This document shows positions 1 through 7,600 of a stretch of 10,247 nt of DNA, piece after piece. Location of the stretch: contig QMLZ01000093.1 in the NCBI GenBank assembly GCA_003646995.1, positions 1 to 10,247 on the forward strand. Direction: 5' to 3'. The notes under the pieces are model-generated. The model was not told the origin of the DNA. It searched no databases and was given only the letters and a program-made list of their open reading frames with translations. The DNA is from Deltaproteobacteria bacterium. Lineage in GTDB: Bacteria > Desulfobacterota > DSM-4660 > Desulfatiglandales > Desulfatiglandaceae. How positions within the stretch are numbered: the stretch's first letter is position 1; each line of letters begins with the position of its first letter. The position numbers were made by a program, and so were the translations under genes.

Positions 1-347
1 ACACTTCTCAGGGTCGTTTGAGCAAGCTGAGACGTGGCAAAGAGATAGTTTTCAACCTCAATAACCGCCTTTGTTGGATCCATAACCCTAAAATAGACCA
101 CCGCATTCACCTTAACAGAAACATTGTCCTTTGTTATGACATCCTGCGAAGGAACGTCCATAGTTACCAGCCTTAGGCTAACCTTAACCATCCTATCAAT
201 CACTGGAATGAGGATTATGACCCCGGGACCCTTGGTCTTGATGACCCGGCCCAGCCTGAAGATAACGCCCCTTTCGTATTCCCTAAGGATCTTGATGGCG
301 GAGGCCAAAAACATAATAATCAGCACAAGTGCGAGTATATAAAACAT
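1..347 (-). CDS. Slipin (stomatin-like SPFH/band 7 membrane protein), 3' end cut off by the window
   Basis: The first 115 residues are visible; the frame is still open at the left edge. Residues 3-17 form one hydrophobic N-terminal membrane segment. The start of the SPFH domain follows: [12 protein letters not shown] at 23-34, a GPG turn at 40-42, and the stretch [20 protein letters not shown] at 65-84, then [17 protein letters not shown] at 99-115. These are slipin/stomatin hallmarks. Such proteins oligomerise at the inner membrane and organise membrane microdomains. The ATG at 347 has a strong Shine-Dalgarno site GGGAGGG (352-358) four bases upstream. It lies 26 bases downstream of the NfeD stop. 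In Pyrococcus, the NfeD protease PH1510 cleaves the stomatin PH1511 near its C-terminus; that C-terminal part is outside this window, so the cleavage site cannot be examined. The family call is firm; the cellular role is inferred. Confidence 0.93.
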   Translation of the reverse strand, partial: MFYILALVLIIMFLASAIKILREYERGVIFRLGRVIKTKGPGVIILIPVIDRMVKVSLRLVTMDVPSQDVITKDNVSVKVNAVVYFRVMDPTKAVIEVENYLFATSQLAQTTLRS

Positions 348-373
348 AGCGCCCTCCCGTTGGGTTAAAGGTT

Positions 374-1675
374 TTACACCTTCTTTACTTTCAGTAGCAG
401 CCCGTCCATACCCTCAACCTGGACCCTTTCACCTTCTTCGATAGGCTCACTTGCCACTGCCCTCCAATACTCACCATGAACAAAGATCAACCCCTCCGGA
501 TCTAACCGTTCCTTTACAACCCCGACTTCTCCGATCAGCCCTTCTGCTCCGCTTCTTGGCTTGGTACGATAGGCCCTAAAGGCAAGTGTGGCAACCACCA
601 CAAAGAACCCACCTACAAGAACCACTGTTGGCATCATCAGCTTCAATGACACCCGCATATTCTCAAACAGCATGATAGAACCCAGAATGAGTGAAATCAG
701 GCCTCCTATGGAAAGCATACCATAGCTTGTAACCTTGATTTCAGCTATAAAAAATATAATTGCCAGCGCAATGAGCAGGAGCCCCGCATAGTTAACGGGC
801 AGGGTTTGAAAAGAATAAAACGCCAGCACCAAGGAAATGGCACCGATCACCCCCGGGAAGATTGCTCCGGGATGGGCAAGTTCGAAATATAACCCCGCCA
901 TCCCTATCATCATAAGGATATAGGCAATATTGGGATCACTGATTGTCTGCAAGACTCGGTCCCGAAATCCAAGGTGGTAATAAACCAGCTCAACATCCGT
1001 GGTCCGAAGCTTTATCTTCTGTCCCCCGACTTCCACTTCTTTTCCGTCTAAGACCTTGAGCAGTTCTTGCAAGCTGGAGGCAACAATATCCACCACGTGT
1101 TTCTTGACCGCCTCTTGAGCGGTAATGGACACGCTTTCCCGAATGGCCTTTTCCACCCATTCACCGTTTCTTCCTCTCTGTTTTGCTATACCCCGGGCAT
1201 AAGAGGCCATGTCGTTCACAACCTTTTCTGACATTGTTTTTCCAATTTCCTTGCCCCCTGCCAACACAGGATGGGCAGCCCCGATATTTGTGCCTGGTGC
1301 CATGGCAGCCACGTGGGCTGCAATGGTCACAAGCACACCCGCAGAAGCCGCCCCTGCTCCGCTAGGCCCCACCCATACCACCACCGGAATCTGCGAATTC
1401 ATTATGGCTTTGACCATGGTTCTCATGGAAGAACCAAGCCCACCAGGCGTATCAAGCCTCACAATGACCAAGGTAGCGCCAATTTTTTTCGCCTTTTCCA
1501 GCCCCTTGGTAAGCACCATCGCAGAGGCAGGATTGATGGCCCCTTCCAGTTCGATTACAAGTGCCCTTTCCTTTGCAAATGCCTGTTGGCCGCAAAGACT
1601 GCCTAGCACAATTGCTGCAATCAAAAAAACCAGGAAACAACCGGGGCTCACCTTTACAAGCCAAGCTCTAATCAT
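374..1675 (-). CDS. nfeD: NfeD-family membrane serine protease, long form (ClpP-like domain, membrane helices, OB-fold)
   Basis: The protein has 433 residues, the size of long-form NfeD. Residues 1-34 are a signal peptide or anchor with a hydrophobic core at 13-28. A ClpP/SppA-like protease domain spans about 36-215: DTPGG at 75-79, the nucleophile context GAGAASAGV with likely Ser111, and likely Lys151 in SEKVVND. The Ser-Lys spacing of 40 is close to that of the dyad in Pyrococcus PH1510 (Ser97/Lys138). Several membrane helices lie between about 248 and 367. A C-terminal OB-fold-like NfeD domain runs from about 375 to 433 and ends [13 protein letters not shown]. The ATG at 1675 is one base from the upstream glycosylase stop. 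Its Shine-Dalgarno GGAGGG (1684-1689) lies inside that gene, so translation is probably coupled. The next gene encodes a slipin, the usual partner and a probable substrate. The name 'nodulation formation efficiency' is historical and implies no symbiosis. Confidence 0.95.
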   Translation of the reverse strand: MIRAWLVKVSPGCFLVFLIAAIVLGSLCGQQAFAKERALVIELEGAINPASAMVLTKGLEKAKKIGATLVIVRLDTPGGLGSSMRTMVKAIMNSQIPVVVWVGPSGAGAASAGVLVTIAAHVAAMAPGTNIGAAHPVLAGGKEIGKTMSEKVVNDMASYARGIAKQRGRNGEWVEKAIRESVSITAQEAVKKHVVDIVASSLQELLKVLDGKEVEVGGQKIKLRTTDVELVYYHLGFRDRVLQTISDPNIAYILMMIGMAGLYFELAHPGAIFPGVIGAISLVLAFYSFQTLPVNYAGLLLIALAIIFFIAEIKVTSYGMLSIGGLISLILGSIMLFENMRVSLKLMMPTVVLVGGFFVVVATLAFRAYRTKPRSGAEGLIGEVGVVKERLDPEGLIFVHGEYWRAVASEPIEEGERVQVEGMDGLLLKVKKV

Positions 1676-1676
1676 T

Positions 1677-2405
1677 CTATTTTCCCTCCAACCCTAACCG
1701 CGCCATAATCTTTTGCACATCCTCCCACACAGGGCGCTTGGCCTTTGGATTTCTCAGTAGGTAAGCAGGATGAAAAGTGGGCATCACCGCTATGCCTTCG
1801 TATTCATGCCATTGACCACGGTCCCTTGTAATCCGAAAATCCTTGCCCAGAAGCGCCTGAGCCGCCACACGGCCCAGGATACAAATTACCTCTGGCTTGA
1901 TAATCTCCAGTTGCCTTTTCAGGAAGGGAAGGCATGTCTCCACTTCCTTTGCCTCTGGATCCCTGTTCTTGGGCGGCCGGCATTTTACGACATTGCAAAT
2001 GTAGACATCGCTCCTTCTAAGCCCCATCCCGTTTTCTATTATCTTGGTCAAAAGCCGCCCAGCCTCACCCACAAAGGGTCTGCCCACTAGATCTTCTTCT
2101 CTGCCTGGGGCCTCACCCACAAATACGAGGCTGGCGTTGGGATTCCCCTCGCCAAAAACCAAATTCGTCCTTCCCTTGTGCAATGGACACCGTCTGCACT
2201 CACCGATTAAATCACGGAGCTCTTCAAGGCTGTCGGCTTGTTCAGGGCTCATGCCTTGGGCGCCTGAACACCGGATACCTGAGTTCAAGTACATGATAAC
2301 ATCAGGTGAAAGAGGGGGTGGTTCCAGGCCCAATTCCCTGAAACGACCCAACTCCCCTTTGATCCATGAAAATATATCCTTAAGCTCCTCCCTCGGGGTA
2401 TTCAT
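1677..2405 (-). CDS. udg: Uracil-DNA glycosylase, family 4 (iron-sulfur type)
   Basis: This 242-residue protein removes uracil from DNA, starting base-excision repair of deaminated cytosine. Family 4 signatures are all present: motif 1 GEAPGREED at 97-105, FVGEAGRLL at 111-119, and motif 2 HPAYLL at 212-217. Four cysteines expected to hold a [4Fe-4S] cluster are at 70, 73, 142 and 158 (C-x2-C near the start, C-x15-C-L-P later). An N-terminal extension of about 60 residues precedes the catalytic core; it begins with a helical charged stretch and is poorly conserved, as in many deltaproteobacterial members. The ATG at 2405 has no strong ribosome site: AAAGGGG lies about 12 bases upstream and overlaps the coaBC stop, suggesting coupling. 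No other in-frame start exists between that stop and this ATG. The gene sits 17 bases after coaBC and 1 base before nfeD. Confidence 0.95.
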   Translation of the reverse strand: MNTPREELKDIFSWIKGELGRFRELGLEPPPLSPDVIMYLNSGIRCSGAQGMSPEQADSLEELRDLIGECRRCPLHKGRTNLVFGEGNPNASLVFVGEAPGREEDLVGRPFVGEAGRLLTKIIENGMGLRRSDVYICNVVKCRPPKNRDPEAKEVETCLPFLKRQLEIIKPEVICILGRVAAQALLGKDFRITRDRGQWHEYEGIAVMPTFHPAYLLRNPKAKRPVWEDVQKIMARLGLEGK

Positions 2406-2422
2406 GGCAATACAAGACCCCT

Positions 2423-3619
2423 TTATCCAGCCAAGATATCTCTCACTCGATCAAGGATATGATGCGCAACCTCATCTTTACTGAGCAATGGAAGCTCCTC
2501 TACGGCCCCGTCCCTATAAAGGATTTTGACCTGGTTGGTATCCACCTCAAAGCCCGCATCAGATCTCGATACATCATTTATAACAATCATGTCCAAATTC
2601 TTTTTCTCGAGCTTTTCCTTAGCATTGTCAATAAGATCTTGCGTCTCCGCCGCAAAGCCTACCAATATCCGCGGCATTTCGCCCCTTCTTTCTCCCAGCT
2701 CTTTCAGGATGTCAGGGCTCTTTTCCAGTTCTAGTTGAAGACCTGCGTCTTGCTTTTTTATCTTATGTGTTTGTGACTTTTTTGGTCGGTAATCCGCCAC
2801 TGCTGCGCACATGATCACCACGTCGTGGCTTGCGGCTCTAGCCAGGACTTCCTTCCTCATCTCCTCGGCCGTTTTGACGGCCACAACCTCGACACCCCGC
2901 GGCCGTCTGAGGGAAGTCGGGCCGCTGACCAGTGTGACCTCACCTCCACGGTGCCGGGCGGTCCTGGCTATAGCATATCCCATTTTCCCGCTGGAACGGT
3001 TGGAGATGAAACGAACGGGATCAAGGGGTTCTACCGTAGGGCCTGCGGTAACCAGAACCTTTAATCGGTCCAGATCCTTTTGCGTAAGGATGCCCTTAAT
3101 CTCATCCAGTATATCAGTCGGCTCAGGTAACCTACCTCTCCCGCTCGCCTTGCATGCAAGGGCCCCTTCAGCAGGCTCCATTATGTGAACACCTCTTTTT
3201 GTCAATATCCTTAGGTTTTCCTGTACTGAAGGGCTTTCGTACATCTTGTTATTCATGGCGGGGCAAACAAGAATGGGCGCGGTGGCTGCCACCACCATCG
3301 TACAAAGGAAATCATCCGCAATGCCGTGTGCCATCTTCGCCAGAAAATTCGCCGTAGCAGGAGCAATTACCAAAAGATCGGATTCCTGGCCCCATGAAAT
3401 ATGATCCATTACAACATCGTCATCACTGAACATATGGGTGATTACTTTTGTTCCCGTGATGGCTTCAAAGGTAAGAGGCCCTATAAAGCGCACAGCATGC
3501 TCTGTCATGGCAACATGGACATTTGCTCCCTCCAAAACCAGTAACCGGGCCAGTTCTGCCGCTTTGTAGGCTGCAATGCCTCCCGTAACCCCCACCACAA
3601 TCTGCTTATTCTCAATCAT
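2423..3619 (-). CDS. coaBC: Bifunctional phosphopantothenoylcysteine synthetase/decarboxylase CoaBC (Dfp)
   Basis: CoaBC joins 4'-phosphopantothenate to cysteine (CoaB, CTP-dependent) and decarboxylates the product to 4'-phosphopantetheine (CoaC, FMN), two steps of coenzyme A synthesis in the cytoplasm. With the start chosen here the protein has 398 residues, normal for the family. The CoaC half (about 1-180) shows GVTGGIAAYKAAELARLL at 10-27, catalytic His73 in MDHISW, PAMNNKMYE at 120-128 (Tyr where E. coli has Trp) and active-site Cys156 in ALACKASGRGR. The CoaB half (about 185-398) shows TAGPTVEPLDPVRFISNRSS at 191-210, GKMG, AAVADYRPKKS at 272-282 and KIKK at 286-289. An ATG ten codons upstream (3649) would overlap the preceding gene by 14 bases and lacks a ribosome site. 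The ATG at 3619 has AAGGGAG eight bases upstream and fits the conserved N-terminus, so it was chosen. Confidence 0.96.
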   Translation of the reverse strand: MIENKQIVVGVTGGIAAYKAAELARLLVLEGANVHVAMTEHAVRFIGPLTFEAITGTKVITHMFSDDDVVMDHISWGQESDLLVIAPATANFLAKMAHGIADDFLCTMVVAATAPILVCPAMNNKMYESPSVQENLRILTKRGVHIMEPAEGALACKASGRGRLPEPTDILDEIKGILTQKDLDRLKVLVTAGPTVEPLDPVRFISNRSSGKMGYAIARTARHRGGEVTLVSGPTSLRRPRGVEVVAVKTAEEMRKEVLARAASHDVVIMCAAVADYRPKKSQTHKIKKQDAGLQLELEKSPDILKELGERRGEMPRILVGFAAETQDLIDNAKEKLEKKNLDMIVINDVSRSDAGFEVDTNQVKILYRDGAVEELPLLSKDEVAHHILDRVRDILAG

Positions 3620-3627
3620 ATGGCTTG

Positions 3628-3634
3628 CTCCCTT
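3628..3634 (-). promoter_or_regulatory. Shine-Dalgarno site deciding the coaBC start
   Basis: AAGGGAG on the minus strand ends eight bases before the ATG at 3619. It lies in the region where the SPOR gene stops (TAG at 3638-3636), so ribosomes finishing that gene would end directly on it. It supports 3619 rather than 3649 as the coaBC start. Confidence 0.75.
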
Positions 3635-3635
3635 G

Positions 3636-4442
3636 CTAGTATCCCGCATACTCTAGGAATTCACTATCATTTACCTTTGCGATCCACAAACCCTTGAGGC
3701 CTGTAACTTCCTCAACTCTTGCTTTTGCTTTCTTTGCCTCATTTGCGCTGCCAAAAAAACCGGTCCTCAACCTCAACCACTTTTTGCCTTTGATATCAGC
3801 TGGTACGATATATACGTTAATGCCACTCTTTATGAGCTTCAGGGTAAGCCGGGATATTTTCTTTGAATTCCTGTCAGAAAAAATATTTACAACCCAGCGG
3901 GCTCCCTCCATCTGCTCCCTGTTTTTCTCAGCTTGTCCGCGCGTTATATAGCTGAGCTGCAATCCACCAGGTAGCAAAACGCCCTCTGGTAAAGGGGAAA
4001 GTGCCAATCTTTCCATGTTCTGCATATTCAGTCTCAGCAGGCTCGGCCACTTATACGGATTATTGTAAATCTCGGCCTTCCCGGCCACTTGAAACAACGT
4101 CTCCCCTGCCTGGGTGACATAAAAATCCTTCAGGGGCCTCTCACCTGTTGCTTTCGGCACATGGCTCTCCCCCATTTGACTATAAGACTTTTGGTCAATT
4201 CTGTCGGATACCCCTCTTGACTTCATCCTGGAACCCCGGCTATCTGCCAGCACCAGCACCTCGGACCCTTTTGGATTTTCTTTTTGCCTCTGAGGCGACC
4301 CTCTCGGAGGCATCTTGACCCTTATCACTGTTTTTGACCCTTGCTGGTCCTCTGTGTCATTATGCTGCGAGCACCCACTTAAGGTCGCATAAAATAACAA
4401 AGCTATGATACCGGGAATCAGGACAGCCAATCCCTTCTGCAC
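3636..4442 (-). CDS. Predicted lipoprotein with LysM-like segment and C-terminal SPOR domain
   Basis: This 268-residue protein starts at a GTG (4442). That is the first possible start after an in-frame TGA, and it has GAGGGGG (4448-4454) five bases upstream. Residues 1-24 are a lipoprotein signal: hydrophobic core at 5-20 and lipobox L-S-G-C with lipidated Cys24. Residues 25-105 are polar, charged and low in predicted structure, probably a periplasmic tether. About 106-166 (FYVTQAGETLFQVAGK, later LLPGGLQLSYI) resembles a LysM-type module. Residues 181-258 (RWVVNIFSDRNSKKI, GINVYIVP, WLRLRTGFFGSANEAKKAKA) fit a SPOR domain, which binds denuded glycan strands at division septa. The combination suggests a lipid-anchored peptidoglycan-binding envelope protein. 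Residue 25 is Ser, not Asp, so outer-membrane sorting is plausible. It is the first gene after the promoter near 4514-4542. The SPOR assignment is fairly sure; the LysM call is tentative and the physiological role is unknown. Confidence 0.87.
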   Translation of the reverse strand: MQKGLAVLIPGIIALLFYATLSGCSQHNDTEDQQGSKTVIRVKMPPRGSPQRQKENPKGSEVLVLADSRGSRMKSRGVSDRIDQKSYSQMGESHVPKATGERPLKDFYVTQAGETLFQVAGKAEIYNNPYKWPSLLRLNMQNMERLALSPLPEGVLLPGGLQLSYITRGQAEKNREQMEGARWVVNIFSDRNSKKISRLTLKLIKSGINVYIVPADIKGKKWLRLRTGFFGSANEAKKAKARVEEVTGLKGLWIAKVNDSEFLEYAGY

Positions 4443-4447
4443 TCCAT

Positions 4448-4454
4448 CCCCCTC
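4448..4454 (-). promoter_or_regulatory. Shine-Dalgarno site for the GTG start of the SPOR lipoprotein
   Basis: GAGGGGG on the minus strand, five bases before GTG 4442. An ATG lies between it and the GTG but is out of frame, so the GTG is used on sequence grounds. Confidence 0.65.
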
Positions 4455-4513
4455 AACACACCAAAGACGGGCCTTCCCTCAAGAAAGGTATTTACCGAGA
4501 TTCACTTATTGAT

Positions 4514-4542
4514 ATTAAATCTCAAAAACCAATGCTTGACAA
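4514..4542 (-). promoter_or_regulatory. Predicted sigma70-type promoter for the SPOR-coaBC-udg-nfeD-slipin set
   Basis: On the minus strand TTGTCA (4542-4537) and TTTAAT (4519-4514) each match the consensus hexamers at five of six positions and are 17 bases apart. Transcription would begin near 4507, giving a leader of about 65 bases before the GTG at 4442. The surrounding stretch is A/T-rich compared with the genes. The rest of the 201-base gap (4443-4643) holds a T6 run on the minus strand (4614-4619) but no convincing hairpin, riboswitch or operator. This is a consensus match only. Confidence 0.6.
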
Positions 4543-4643
4543 TAAAAATCAACTTCTTGTGGGATGGGTCTATATGTGGTTGAAGCGGCGATTGGTCAAG
4601 TATCCGGCATTATAAAAAACCAAATCACATGGGCTACTATTCA

Positions 4644-7600
4644 TTAAAACCTAAAGCATATCTCTCCCACAATTCCCAGGGCCCTGTAGCCTTCTCGCCA
4701 TTCTCCATTGCACCTGAGCTGGGATGTTATACCCGAAGTCCCGGCAAAGGAAATTCCTGCACACAATATCACACCATCGCTGCCTTGTGCCGGGGCCTCA
4801 GTGGAAAAGCTTGCTGCTGGGAATCCCGCGAATGAAGATACAAGAGAGTTATCGTCAATATTAAAATCATGGTTCCACGCGGCGGTTAGCTCAGGAATGA
4901 GTACACCTTTGCCCAACTTGAAATTCCGGCTCCAGTGCACTCCCAAATCTGATGTTAGGGCCTTCGTATAGCGATTTTTCATTATTAAACTCATTGCTCC
5001 TGCACCATCTTCCTGAAACTTGGACTCACCGAGATAGGAAAACTCTATGCCTATATATGGTTTTACGTTCCAGCCGTACAATTCAAAAAGATACCCATTT
5101 TCTCCATAAAACGACCAACTTTCACCATGGTGCTTACTGGTCGTATGGGTTGGAACAGAAAATAGGTTGAGGTATCGGTCAGTATGGTAATTATGTCTCC
5201 CGTAAGAAAAAATGCCGTTCAAATAAAGATCTTCCGTGAAATAGCCTGCATATAGCGATCCAAAAAAACTACGGATATCCCCTCCGCCCTCCTGATTCCG
5301 CACATCAAGATCTGTCTTTCCCGTACTGAGAGCCAAACCTCCGAATAGCCTTTTACCAATCATGGCGTCGAAACCACCGGAAATCCCGACTGAATCATAC
5401 TCATATCCGGAGAAATCTTTCTTTTTGCTTGCATCTCCCAAAAGACCCGAGACGTTCATCCACACCCCATATTTCTGCTCCTCTTCCCTCTTATTCATTA
5501 AACGCAATGTTGCCGGCCACGAATCATTGGAGGCAACAAGTACCGGAGAGCCATTGGAGATCAGAACCCTCCCTAGGGAAGAACTTGAATAAACCCTTCC
5601 CATCTTTTCCAGGTTTCTCAATCGCATTGAGACAAGATCCGCAGATCGACTGATAACCTGAAGGCTTGTCCGGGTGAAATGATCGTAGAAATCGGGAACA
5701 AGTGGCTCGTATACCCCTTGAAGGGCAGCCAGATCAGGAAGTTGGAATAATTTAACAATATAAGGATCCATAGCAGGTGAACCACCTGCGAGCTGAACAT
5801 CGTTAAAATATTGACCGATGCTGCCTTGATTCTTGCTCAGTCCCTGGGGTGAAAAGTCAATATCAAAGTGAAGATCCAAGTCATTTTCACTTGGTTGGCG
5901 TAGATAGTATTGTACAACCGCAGAGGGTTGCACATCCAGCTCAAGGGCATCGTTGTTGATCCCTTGAGTCGATGACATTATGCATGCCTTATGCTTGCCT
6001 GGCAGGAGTCTTGCCGGATTGAGGGTTTCCACATCCACGCTTCCCTCAAGGTGGGCTGTGCCGCTTTGATTGATCCTGTCAGCCTGGTTCCCCTCAAAAT
6101 CAAGAGTAACTTGAAATGCGCCTTCGCTTGTCTGAACAATATCGCCGACAACATTGGTAGTCTGAATCACATCAGCTCCACCAGGCGAAATTATACCACT
6201 GTTCATGAGCATCCCATTTGCACCCATATCAACCATATCCCCGGATAGAATGGACCCTAGAGCGGAATTTCTGATCATGTTGGCACCGGGGCCAAGCCGC
6301 ACATTCCCGATTATCCTGCCGTTGTTACTGATAAGATCATCTCCGGTGGTGCTCAAAATGGCTGTGCCATCCAACTCTTCCACGGTTGTGAGCACGGAAT
6401 TGTTGGTAATAGAATTTTCTCCTCCACCGATAACACTGACACCTGTCCCGTTTCCCCGGCCTCCTATTACCATATCCCCATCCATTGTAATATTAACTGA
6501 GCAGTCTGCAGCGCCACGCACGCTTTCAATGTAAATTGCAGAGGATCCCTCACCGAGGGCTGCCATGTTTCCTTGAATATCCACAGTAATATGGTGGCCC
6601 ATCGCCCCATCCGCCCCAGCATTCAGGACACGGATTCCGTCCGCATTCTCCCCCCGACTGAAAATGTCACCCTCCACTCCAATGCTGATACCCTCGCCCT
6701 GGCCCGTACCAGCAGTACTCTCTACTAGGATTCCAGGGGATTGATCGCCTGTTGTTTGAACATCTCCCCTAAGCACAAGATCTATGGAGCCAGTGCCGGC
6801 CCCTCCACTGCTGGACAAATTTATCCCTGGAGAGGAATTCCCAAAGGTGTGTACAGCACCGGTCACCGAAAGCCCTACGTGTCCACCCCGGCCTGACCCA
6901 GCCTGACTTTGCATAAAAATACCTGTGGATGCCTCCCCTGTTGTTGTTACATTGCCCGTCAGATTTAGGCTTATTGCCCCAGCATCACCACTGCCACCTG
7001 CACTTCCTGCAAACCGGTCATCCACAATCCCCCCGCCTCCACCAATACTCTGTATGAAAACTCCAAATGAGGAAGCACCCCCTGTACTTATATTCCCTAT
7101 TTGAGCTATGTTTATGTTCCCGCCGTTCCCTGTACCATGGCTGCTCAGGGTCAGGCCTACTTCGGATGCCTGCAGCCCAGTAAATATCGCTCCTCCTCCA
7201 CCTCCAATACTTTGCACCAACATTCCATGGCTAAGATCTCCGTTGGTAGATATCTCCCCTGTGGTGGAAATTTCTATATCTCCCCCGTTCCCACTTGCAC
7301 CCGATTGCCCGCCAAGGGTGACATCAGCGTGGTCTTCTCCCCTTAACGTAAGCAGTCCACCACCGGCTCCAACGCTTTGCACCAGGATACCCGTTGAGGG
7401 GTCTTCGTCTGTGCTTAAGTCCCCTGCCATATTCAGGTAAATCCGACCCCCGTCAAGGCCGCTCCCTCCAACGCTCCCCATTTCGACCGATACTGACCCG
7501 CCCCCCCTCTGAGATAACCCAGTGTCTGAGGTAATTGTCCTGCAGAGAGCAATGCTAAGACTTCCCCCTCCTCCCCCAATGCTCTGTATACTCATTGCAA

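Noticed and set aside
124..342. Plus-strand reading frame of 72 codons
   Set aside because: It is antisense to the slipin gene, whose conserved SPFH residues settle the strand.
3617..3649. Upstream ATG at 3649 as the coaBC start
   Set aside because: It lacks a ribosome site, overlaps the SPOR gene and adds ten residues not seen in the family; the ATG at 3619 has AAGGGAG at ideal spacing.
4536..4541. Perfect TTGACA hexamer on the plus strand
   Set aside because: No -10-like hexamer lies 16-18 bases downstream, and no plus-strand gene follows. It overlaps the -35 box of the minus-strand promoter, which has a good partner.
4568..4602. Second minus-strand promoter candidate, TTGACC followed after 17 bases by CATATA
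   Set aside because: The -10 half matches only three of six positions; the better TATAGA needs a 19-base spacer. The candidate at 4514-4542 is clearly stronger.
4614..4635. Possible terminator after the autotransporter: AGCC...GGTT followed by six T on the minus strand
   Set aside because: The stem has only four pairs, one of them G-T, with a loop of about ten bases, too weak to call a terminator.
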